Positions 58,015-64,000 of a stretch of DNA of 64,000 nt are shown piece by piece. Location: positions 1 through 64,000 of the forward strand of contig NZ_JBHLXC010000006.1 in the NCBI RefSeq assembly GCF_042432495.1. The letters run 5' to 3'. The position numbers were made by a program, and so were the translations under genes. The stretch comes from Pseudochelatococcus lubricantis (GTDB lineage Bacteria; Pseudomonadota; Alphaproteobacteria; Rhizobiales; Beijerinckiaceae). The notes beneath the pieces are model-generated. The model was given only the letters and a program-made list of their open reading frames with translations, was not told where the DNA came from and made no database searches. Position 1 is the first letter of the stretch. Each line of letters starts with the position of its first letter.

Positions 58015-59420
58015 CCCGTCACCAGCCGCTGCACACCGCGCAGAAGTGGTCTCGGGTTCAGGGCAGCCCCCGCCAGCACGCCCAGCATGAGGACGCCGGC
58101 GCCGAACGGGATGGGCGACGGGAAGGCGGGCCGGTCGGGAACTGTGGCCGGGGAAACGACCTCGACATCGGGCTGCAGCCCGTTCGGCGCCGCCATCGAC
58201 CGCAGGCTCGTCAGCGCTTCGAGAAAGGCGGCGTCGGCATTGGCCGCTTCCTGCATCATCGCGTCGAGGCGAAACTGGTTCTTGTTCAATTCCACCAAGC
58301 GCTCCCGTATGTCGCGCAGCTCGTCCTCTATCAGCGATCGCCGCTTGATCCAGTTGGCGGCCTCGGCCTGCGCGGCCACGAGGATGCGGTCGCGGGTGGC
58401 GGCGATCTGCTCCTTGATCGCGTTGACCTCCGCCGGGAAGATCGTCGGCCGCGCGAACGCCGCCGAGAGGGACTGGTTGAGCTGCTGGACGATGGGCGAG
58501 GACAGCACCTCCGGCGCGCCGTCCAGCGTTCCCTGTTCCTGCATGCTGGCGAGCATCTGCGCGCGCGTCGTCGCCTCGATGGCGCGCGCGTGGGTGGCCG
58601 CCGCTTCCGCGCTGAGGGCGGCGAGCTGCGCTTCCAGCGAGGCGCGCGCGCCCTGATCGATGAGGCCGGTCGCGATCCGGAACTCCAGGATCTCCCGCCG
58701 CGCTGCCCCGGCGCGGTCGCGCAGGGCGTGCTCACGCTCGGCCTGATGGGCGGTGACGTTCTCCAGGATGGCCCGCTTGCGCTCCACCTGCATGTCCACG
58801 AACTGTTGCACGATCGTCGCCGCCACGGCGGCCGCCTTGTGGGGATCGCTCGACCGGAAGCCCACGCGGAAGGTGTAGGAGCGCCGGTCGCGGTCGATCA
58901 CGAAATGGTCGCGCACGTTGCGACGCAGCTCGGCGGTGTCGCGCTCCCGGTTCTCGGCGCGTTGCGGCCGCGGGAAGATGCCGGGCCACCTGTCCGCCGC
59001 CCGGACCAGCAGTTCCGCCGGCCCCCGCGAGGGCGCGAACTCGGGGTCGGCATCGAGGCCGTGCCGGGCGATGACATGGTCGACGAGGCCGTCGAGCCTC
59101 AGCATGTCGAGTTCGGACAGCACCGCGCTCTCATCCAGCGGCTGGCGCATGGCGGCGGTGGGGTCCACTGGCCCGTTGAGGCCGGTGGGGCGGAGCACGA
59201 GGGTCTCCATCGCCACGTAGACCCGTGGCAGGTGCGGCCAGGCGCAGGCGGCCAGCACCAACACGATGCAGAAGCCCGCCAGGAAGCGCCACAGCGAAAA
59301 GCGCACATCGCGCCGCACGCGGCTTTCCGGAGGCTGCGGCAACGCCACCTTGTCGCGATATTCGTAGGCGACGAGCTGGTCCATGACACGTTGGTCCATG
59401 ACACGTTCTCCGGCATTCAT
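58011..59420 (-). CDS. Chain-length determinant protein, Wzz/ExoP N-terminal type
   Basis: The 469-residue protein has a membrane helix at about 44-61, a long periplasmic coiled-coil region (about 190-400; repeated Arg/Glu/Ala-rich heptads such as RKRAILENVTAHQAEREHAL), and a C-terminal helix near 440-458 after the Wzz-type PDRPAFPSPI motif. The tyrosine kinase domain of ExoP is absent. It should set polymer length with the Wzy-like protein and contact the ExoF-like export protein. The start at 59420 overlaps the thioesterase stop by one base (TGATG). The first residues contain a perfect 15-bp tandem duplication (VMDQ-R-VMDQ). Confidence 0.9.
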   Translation of the reverse strand: MNAGERVMDQRVMDQLVAYEYRDKVALPQPPESRVRRDVRFSLWRFLAGFCIVLVLAACAWPHLPRVYVAMETLVLRPTGLNGPVDPTAAMRQPLDESAVLSELDMLRLDGLVDHVIARHGLDADPEFAPSRGPAELLVRAADRWPGIFPRPQRAENRERDTAELRRNVRDHFVIDRDRRSYTFRVGFRSSDPHKAAAVAATIVQQFVDMQVERKRAILENVTAHQAEREHALRDRAGAARREILEFRIATGLIDQGARASLEAQLAALSAEAAATHARAIEATTRAQMLASMQEQGTLDGAPEVLSSPIVQQLNQSLSAAFARPTIFPAEVNAIKEQIAATRDRILVAAQAEAANWIKRRSLIEDELRDIRERLVELNKNQFRLDAMMQEAANADAAFLEALTSLRSMAAPNGLQPDVEVVSPATVPDRPAFPSPIPFGAGVLMLGVLAGAALNPRPLLRGVQRLVTG

Positions 59421-60451
59421 CAGTCGGATGCGGGCTGCGCCGTGCGCGGGACGGGCGCGGCGGCGGTTGCGTCTGGCGCGAGAATTGTCGAGAGGTGCCC
59501 GGCGAGGGTGTCGACGCCTTCGCTGAGGCAGGTCGAGTGATGCCCCGGCAGGCGCAGGTGGCTGAAGCGCCGGCAGACCGCCTGCCACGACACGGCGTCG
59601 TAGAGATCGCTCACGCGCCCGCCGCCGTCGCGGCCGGTCGACATGGCGACGACGGGAAAATCGACGGGCACGGGCACGTGCGCCGCGCTGGCGCGATAGT
59701 GGGCGTTGGTCAGGCGGGCGGCCTTTTCCTGCAGGAGCCGTTCGCCGTCCGTCTCGTGCGACGTGTCCCGCAGCCGCTGACGCCGTTTCGCCCGGCGGTC
59801 GTGGATGTATCGCGCCAGCCCGGCGATTTCCGAGGGCGACATCTTCAGGATGCGTCCGAGCGACCACACCGCCCACATCGCCGAGCCGATCCGCCTGCGG
59901 GACGTCTCGGAGCCCGCGCCCGTGGGATCGAGAAGGCGCGCGATCCATCTGTGCGCGGCGACGTAGGCCGGGCGCGTGTTGAGCGAGGAAGGCTCCAGCA
60001 GGATGAGGACTTCCACCGCCTCGCCGCGCGCTTCAAGGAGACGCGCCGTCTCGTATGCGACGAGCGCGCCGTTGCAGTAGCCTCCGAGCCGGTAGGGGCC
60101 GTGGGGGCGGACGCGCAGGATTTCCGGCAGCCGCGCGGCGGCCATGTCCTCGATGGACGGAGGCAGCGGATCGTCGTGCAGCCCCTGCGGCGCGACGGCG
60201 ACGATCGGCTGGCCGGACAGGGCGGCGAGCCGGCGCACGTAGAGGCCGCCGGTGTCGAAGTCTCCGTGAAAGAAGAAGAGCGGATTGCCGTCGGCGGACA
60301 GGTTGTAAGGCGTCGTCAGCGTGCTGGAGTCGGCGCAGGCACGCCGCCAGAAGCGCAGCTTTTCCAGCCGGCGCAGCCGGGCTTCGTCCGCGTTTTGCCG
60401 GGTTTCTTCCGTTTTTTCCCGGATTTCTTCCATTTTTTCCAAAGCCCGCAT
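59420..60451 (-). CDS. Thioesterase-domain alpha/beta hydrolase with N-terminal coiled coil
   Basis: The 343-residue protein has a charged helical N-terminus (residues 1-38, mostly Glu/Lys/Arg) and then a thioesterase fold as found at the end of non-ribosomal peptide synthetases: GNPLFFFHGDFDTGG, VAVAPQGLHDD, the nucleophile elbow GGYCNGALVAYE with Cys126 in place of the usual Ser, and RLPGHHSTCL with the catalytic histidine. It could release or transfer an acyl group from the acyl carrier protein encoded upstream. GGAGGGATG lies before the ATG at 60451. It overlaps the Wzz gene by one base, tying the carrier-protein module to the polysaccharide genes. Confidence 0.85.
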   Translation of the reverse strand: MRALEKMEEIREKTEETRQNADEARLRRLEKLRFWRRACADSSTLTTPYNLSADGNPLFFFHGDFDTGGLYVRRLAALSGQPIVAVAPQGLHDDPLPPSIEDMAAARLPEILRVRPHGPYRLGGYCNGALVAYETARLLEARGEAVEVLILLEPSSLNTRPAYVAAHRWIARLLDPTGAGSETSRRRIGSAMWAVWSLGRILKMSPSEIAGLARYIHDRRAKRRQRLRDTSHETDGERLLQEKAARLTNAHYRASAAHVPVPVDFPVVAMSTGRDGGGRVSDLYDAVSWQAVCRRFSHLRLPGHHSTCLSEGVDTLAGHLSTILAPDATAAAPVPRTAQPASD

Positions 60452-60496
60452 GGTTTCATCCCTCCGAATGACGTCCCTCCGAGCCGCCTGTGAGCG

Positions 60497-61489
60497 CTAT
60501 GGGTCGAGGACCGGCTCGACCAGCAGCGGCTCCCTGTGCAGGTTGCGGGTGGCCTTGCGTTTTGACACGATGTCCTGCCAGACCAGGTCGACCTGCTCCT
60601 CCGTCAGGCCGGCCGCTTCGGCCACGGCGGTTCTCTGAACACCCTGGTCGAGACCGTAGAGGCACAGATCCATGCGGTCGTAGGGCAGGGCGAAATAGAA
60701 CTCGTCCTGCGACTGGGCCATCGGCCACGTGTCGGTCGTCGGCGGGCGGCGGCGGATTCTCTCCGGCACGCCGAGATGGGCGGCGAGGGCATAGACCTGT
60801 GTCTTGTAGAGATGCGCGATGGGCTTGACGTCGGCGGCGCCGTCTCCGTTGCGGACGAAAAAGCCCTGATCGTATTCCAGCCGGTTCGGCGTGCCCAGAA
60901 CCGCGTGGCCGAGGCGGTCGGCGTGGTAGTACTCGATCTGCTTGCGCGTGCGCTGCTTCATGTTGGTGGCGGCGACGATGGCGAGATACACGGCCGGCGG
61001 CATGCGCAGCTTGCGGATGTGCCCCTCCGGGTCCTGAACCACCAGCCACGAGATCGCGTACCCGCCGGCCAGCGCGTCGGAGATGGCTATCTTGCATGAC
61101 CAGCCGGGGCCGTACTCGGGAACGACCTGCCGGATGGCTGCGTCGCGCCGCGCGTAGCATCCCATGGCGTCGAGCATGGGGCCGATGTCCTCGACAGCGC
61201 TGGCGAGGCCGTAGGTGTCGGCGACGAGTTGCCCGAGTTCGAGGCTCTCGGGATCGGAATCCCTTTCCGGCATCAGCACGCAGAACACGTTTGCGGCACC
61301 GACCGCGCGCGTGGCCAAGGCGGCGCAGACGCTGGAATCGATGCCACCCGACAGGCCGAGCACGATGCCGCGCTTGCGCAGGTCCTGCCGCACCTGCCGC
61401 CGCAGCGTGTCGGCGATCCGCGCCGTCTCCATCGCGGGGTCGATCGCCAGCGAGAGGCCGCGGGCGCCGTGGGGGGCGGTCATGCTCAT
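60497..61489 (-). CDS. nadE: NAD+ synthase-like protein (NadE, no glutaminase domain)
   Basis: The 330-residue protein belongs to the N-type ATP-pyrophosphatase family. The PP-loop SGGIDSSVCAALA (47-59) is intact, and NMKQRTRKQIEYYHAD, GTPNRLEYDQGFFVRNGDGAADVKPIAHLYKTQVYALA and DEFYFALPY are typical of NadE. It activates a carboxylate with ATP and amidates it with ammonia. It lacks the N-terminal glutaminase half of the long NadE, so ammonia or a partner must supply nitrogen. Its position inside an acyl-carrier operon, and not near other NAD genes, suggests a special amidation role; ordinary NAD synthesis remains possible. The start overlaps the ligase stop by ATGA. Confidence 0.82.
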   Translation of the reverse strand: MSMTAPHGARGLSLAIDPAMETARIADTLRRQVRQDLRKRGIVLGLSGGIDSSVCAALATRAVGAANVFCVLMPERDSDPESLELGQLVADTYGLASAVEDIGPMLDAMGCYARRDAAIRQVVPEYGPGWSCKIAISDALAGGYAISWLVVQDPEGHIRKLRMPPAVYLAIVAATNMKQRTRKQIEYYHADRLGHAVLGTPNRLEYDQGFFVRNGDGAADVKPIAHLYKTQVYALAAHLGVPERIRRRPPTTDTWPMAQSQDEFYFALPYDRMDLCLYGLDQGVQRTAVAEAAGLTEEQVDLVWQDIVSKRKATRNLHREPLLVEPVLDP

Positions 61490-63057
61490 GATGCGATCTC
61501 CAGTGTTTCCGCGGCGAGCCGCCGGCTGGTCTTGCCGGTGTCGGTCGTGGGCAGGGCGTCGCGAAAGGCGACGGTGCGTGGCACCATGAAGTCCTCCAGA
61601 TGGGCCGCGCAGTGCCGGATGACGTCGCGGGCGGTCAGCGACGGATCGCTGGCGACGACGATGGCGCAGACCGCCTGTCCGAGCAGCGGATCGGGCATGC
61701 CGACGACCACCGCCTCCGCGACGCCGGGACAGGCGTGGAGCACGGTCTCCACCTCCCGGGGCGCGACCTTCTCGCCGCGCGTCTTGATGATGTCGTCCTT
61801 GCGGGCGACGAAATACAGGAAGCCCTGTGCGTCCGTCCTGAACAGGTCGCCGGTGTAGAGCACCTTCTCCCACGGATGGGGCCCGGGCCGCAGCGCCCGC
61901 CGGGTTGCCTCCTCGTCCTCCCAGTAGCCCTGCATCACGTGCGGGCCGCGGATGACAAGCTCGCCCTCGACGCCGGGAGGCACCTGCCTGCCCGCCTCAT
62001 CCACCACGAAGGCTTCCGTGCCGGGTATGGCGATGCCCACCGAGCCAGGCCGCGCGTCCAGTTCCCCCGGGGGCAGATAGGTGCAGCGCTTGCATTCCGT
62101 GAGGCCGTACATCGAGTAGAGCCGCACGTGCGGGAACAGTTCCCGCAGCCGCGCGATGTGCGCCGGCGGCAGCGCGGCCGCCGTGTTGGTGATGTAGCGC
62201 AGGTCGGGAAACATACCCGGCGCCAGCGCCGTCGATCGCACGATCATGGCTGCCATGGTGGGCACCAGCGGCAGTCCCGTCACCCGGTGGCGCTGCATCG
62301 CCCCGAAGATTTCCTGCGGGAAGGCGAAGGATTTTTCCAGGACGAGCGTCGCGCCGAGCTTGACCGCCATGATGAGCTGGTAAAGCCCGTAGTCGAAGGC
62401 TATGGGCAGCACGTTGAGGATGACGTCGTTGGGCGTGCCTTCGAGATAGGTCACGATCGATGTCGCCGCCGCCTCGACGTTCCTGTGGGTCATCATGACG
62501 CCCTTCGGGCGGCCGGTGGAGCCGGACGTGTAAATCAGCATGGCGAGATCGCAGTCGATGCCGCGATGCGCCGGCGGACGGGCTTCCGCGGCCACGGCGT
62601 CCTCGAAGGCCAGCACGCCGGCGGCGCCCTCTGGAGCGGCGGCCGGCGGCTGGGCGCCGGCCGCCGCGTCGCCGGCGACGACGGTCAGGCATACGCTTCG
62701 ACAATCCGATATTGCCTGGGCCGCCACCGGCATAAGCTTCGCCTGGGTGATCACGGCGCGCGCGCGGCAGTTGCGCAGCACGTAGGCGAGCTTGTCCGCC
62801 TTCGTGGAAGGATTGATCGGGCTGAATACGGCGCCCGCTTTCAGCACGGCGAAGATGGCCACCGCCGCCTGCCAGCAATTGTCCATGAAGATCGCGACGC
62901 GATCGTCCCGCTCAACGCCCCGTGCCGCCAGCGCGCCCGCCAGACGGTCCGACAGGTCGTCGAGCATGCGATAGGTCAGGCTGGTTTCGCGCGTGATCAG
63001 GGCGGTTTTGCCGCCGTCGGCGCGCGCGCTCGCCCGCAGGAAATCCTCGATGCGCAT
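61486..63057 (-). CDS. AMP-dependent acyl/aminoacyl ligase (acyl-CoA synthetase family)
   Basis: The 523-residue adenylate-forming enzyme has the P-loop motif LIYTSGSTGRPKGVMMTH, the aromatic pocket SMYGLTECKR, the AMP motif YTGDLFRTDAQGFLYF and the hinge VARKDDIIKTRGEKVAPRE; the catalytic lysine near the end lies in TGKTSRRLA. It should activate a carboxylic acid as the adenylate and load it on CoA or on the adjacent carrier protein. The gene begins 12 bp after the carrier-protein gene and overlaps the NadE-like gene. The acid cannot be read. The style is like the ligases of exosortase- and polysaccharide-linked clusters. Confidence 0.88.
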   Translation of the reverse strand: MRIEDFLRASARADGGKTALITRETSLTYRMLDDLSDRLAGALAARGVERDDRVAIFMDNCWQAAVAIFAVLKAGAVFSPINPSTKADKLAYVLRNCRARAVITQAKLMPVAAQAISDCRSVCLTVVAGDAAAGAQPPAAAPEGAAGVLAFEDAVAAEARPPAHRGIDCDLAMLIYTSGSTGRPKGVMMTHRNVEAAATSIVTYLEGTPNDVILNVLPIAFDYGLYQLIMAVKLGATLVLEKSFAFPQEIFGAMQRHRVTGLPLVPTMAAMIVRSTALAPGMFPDLRYITNTAAALPPAHIARLRELFPHVRLYSMYGLTECKRCTYLPPGELDARPGSVGIAIPGTEAFVVDEAGRQVPPGVEGELVIRGPHVMQGYWEDEEATRRALRPGPHPWEKVLYTGDLFRTDAQGFLYFVARKDDIIKTRGEKVAPREVETVLHACPGVAEAVVVGMPDPLLGQAVCAIVVASDPSLTARDVIRHCAAHLEDFMVPRTVAFRDALPTTDTGKTSRRLAAETLEIAS

Positions 63058-63069
63058 CGCCGTCTCCCT

Positions 63070-63351
63070 TCAGGCCGCGTCGGCATCGGCCGCGCTGCCG
63101 GCCATGCGGTTCTTGCGGAGCACGTAGTCGCGGACCTTGCCGATCGAGTCGAAATTGGCAGGCACGATCTCGGCATCGTCGACCGTGATCCCGAAGGTGT
63201 CTTCCACGAAGGCCACGAGTTCGAGAATGCCGGTGGAGTCGACAAGGTCGTTCTCGATGAACGAGTCGGCCGTGCCGATGTCACGCTGAGTGTCGCCAAA
63301 GAGGAAATTCTCGACGATGAACGCGCGGATCTGTTCGTCTGGTGTCTGCAT
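63070..63351 (-). CDS. Acyl carrier protein
   Basis: This 93-residue acidic protein has the four-helix carrier-protein pattern. The phosphopantetheine site is DSTGILELVAF, with Ser39 in the D-S-x motif. The N-terminus ENFLFGD and DSFIENDLVDS are typical of stand-alone carrier proteins linked to AMP ligases. It should hold the acyl or aminoacyl group loaded by the ligase. It overlaps the amidotransferase gene by 71 bp, an unusually long overlap within the operon, and lies 12 bp before the ligase. Confidence 0.92.
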   Translation of the reverse strand: MQTPDEQIRAFIVENFLFGDTQRDIGTADSFIENDLVDSTGILELVAFVEDTFGITVDDAEIVPANFDSIGKVRDYVLRKNRMAGSAADADAA

Positions 63352-64000
63352 GTCCGATACTCCCCGGTTTGGAGGTGGCGCCTGTGAAAATGGCGTGCCA
63401 TAGCTGGGTGGAGAGAATGCCGACGAAGGCTGCGTTGTCCCGGAAGCCCTGCGTCTGCAGGTTTTGCGACTTCACGGCGAGCCGCTCGACGGACGCCGGG
63501 TTGAAAAGCCCGACCTCGCGCACGTAGCGCGGCGACAGCATCTCGGCCACGTAGTCCGGCGTCGACGGGCCGGCGAACGACCGGCTGTCCGGCGCCCGGT
63601 AGGGCTGCTTCGGCCGCGCCGCGATGGCCGGAGGCAGCAGGTCGGCAGCGGCGAGCCGCAGCAGATGCTTCTCCCGGAGGGTTCTGAGCTGCAGCCCGGG
63701 CGGCACGCGGGCGGCGAATTCCACGACGCGATGGTCGAGAAACGGAAAGCGGCCTTCCACGCCGTGCGCCATCGCCATCCTGTCGCCCTGACTGGACAGG
63801 ATGTAGCCGGGCAGCAGCCACGTCGCCTCGATATATTGCGCCTGATGCAACGGGTGCCACCGTCGGAAGTCGCGGGGGAGCAGGCTCGCCATCTCCTCCG
63901 TCGCGTCGTAGCCGGCGAGCGCGTCGCGAAGGTCCGCCGAGAAGAACATCTTCGCGCCCGCCGTGCTGCGCAGCCGCAGCCGGTGCGAGAACAGCGGGTC
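63281..64000 (-). CDS. Asparagine-synthase-like amidotransferase, C-terminal part (runs off the right edge)
   Basis: The frame is open to the right edge, so 240 codons are seen and the N-terminal glutaminase domain lies outside. The visible part is the end of the synthetase domain: EATWLLPGYILSSQGDRMAM, HGVEGRFPFLDHRVVEFAARVP, then EKHLLRLAAADLLPPAIAARPKQPYRAP, which are AsnB hallmarks around the substrate pocket. Such enzymes activate a carboxylate as the adenylate and amidate it, and paralogues modify peptides or polysaccharides. The 3' end overlaps the carrier-protein gene by 71 bp. The final 30 residues or so read across that overlap. It heads the visible part of the leftward polysaccharide operon. 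Confidence 0.88.
   Translation of the reverse strand, partial: DPLFSHRLRLRSTAGAKMFFSADLRDALAGYDATEEMASLLPRDFRRWHPLHQAQYIEATWLLPGYILSSQGDRMAMAHGVEGRFPFLDHRVVEFAARVPPGLQLRTLREKHLLRLAAADLLPPAIAARPKQPYRAPDSRSFAGPSTPDYVAEMLSPRYVREVGLFNPASVERLAVKSQNLQTQGFRDNAAFVGILSTQLWHAIFTGATSKPGSIGHADTRRTDPRVHRREFPLWRHSA

Noticed and set aside
61600..63387. 595-residue plus-strand open frame opposite the AMP ligase
   Set aside because: Antisense shadow; the minus-strand protein has all motifs of adenylate-forming enzymes.
1..64000. CRISPR arrays, rRNA and tRNA genes, phage genes, integrase/attachment sites
   Set aside because: None found on reading both strands; the only mobile-element trace is the transposase tail at the left edge.

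Overview
The window looks like chromosomal DNA from a high-G+C soil- or plant-associated alphaproteobacterium, most likely of the order Hyphomicrobiales (Rhizobiales). The evidence is the codon use, the long overlapping operons, the Exo-type polysaccharide genes, CbtAB cobalt transport under a cobalamin riboswitch, several uptake systems for organic acids and aromatics, and dispersed intergenic palindromes typical of this order. I cannot name the genus. No rRNA, tRNA or CRISPR was seen.

Layout. 1-122: tail of an IS5-type transposase. 225-7209: a tripartite tricarboxylate transporter (TctBA and TctC) with an arylmalonate-decarboxylase-like enzyme, an enolase-superfamily enzyme, and MarR and LysR regulators. 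7455-15204: a peptide-type ABC transporter in one overlapping operon with an alkaline-phosphatase-superfamily hydrolase in front, followed by a phosphonoacetate hydrolase. 15291-15737: UspA. 15928-21458: a hydroxyquinol pathway operon (flavin monooxygenase, maleylacetate reductase, hydroxyquinol 1,2-dioxygenase, MFS transporter) with a MarR regulator and a clear palindromic operator. 21780-39971: a homoprotocatechuate (hpa) region with a branched-chain-type ABC transporter, an HpaR-like repressor, an AraC-type activator, hpaBC, hpaF, hpaE, hpaD, hpaG, hpaH and hpaI, then an aldehyde dehydrogenase and an arylpyruvate decarboxylase. Together these could take 4-hydroxyphenylpyruvate to succinate semialdehyde and pyruvate. 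Three copies of one 12-bp palindrome mark the probable HpaR sites and place the ABC transporter in the same regulon.

40101-46171: an FAD-linked oxidase, a DUF1576 membrane protein with an internal duplication, a TM2 protein, a histidine-phosphatase-like protein, and the riboswitch-controlled cbtB-cbtA genes with a partner exported protein. 46017-64000: a surface polysaccharide locus with galE, a LuxR-type regulator in a low-G+C patch, a stretch of about 9% G+C, and two convergent operons. The rightward operon encodes an ExoY-type sugar transferase, a GT2, an ExoF-type export protein, a polysaccharide deacetylase and a small membrane protein. The leftward operon runs from beyond the right edge: asparagine-synthase-like amidotransferase, acyl carrier protein, AMP-dependent ligase, NAD-synthase-like protein, thioesterase, Wzz-like protein, Wzy-like polymerase, glycosyltransferase, and a flippase fused in frame to a GH16 glycanase.

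The most unusual parts are the carrier-protein/amidotransferase module welded to the polysaccharide operon, the flippase-glycanase fusion, the three-site HpaR regulon, the hydrolase-flanked transporter, and the arylmalonate-decarboxylase-like gene in a Tct locus.
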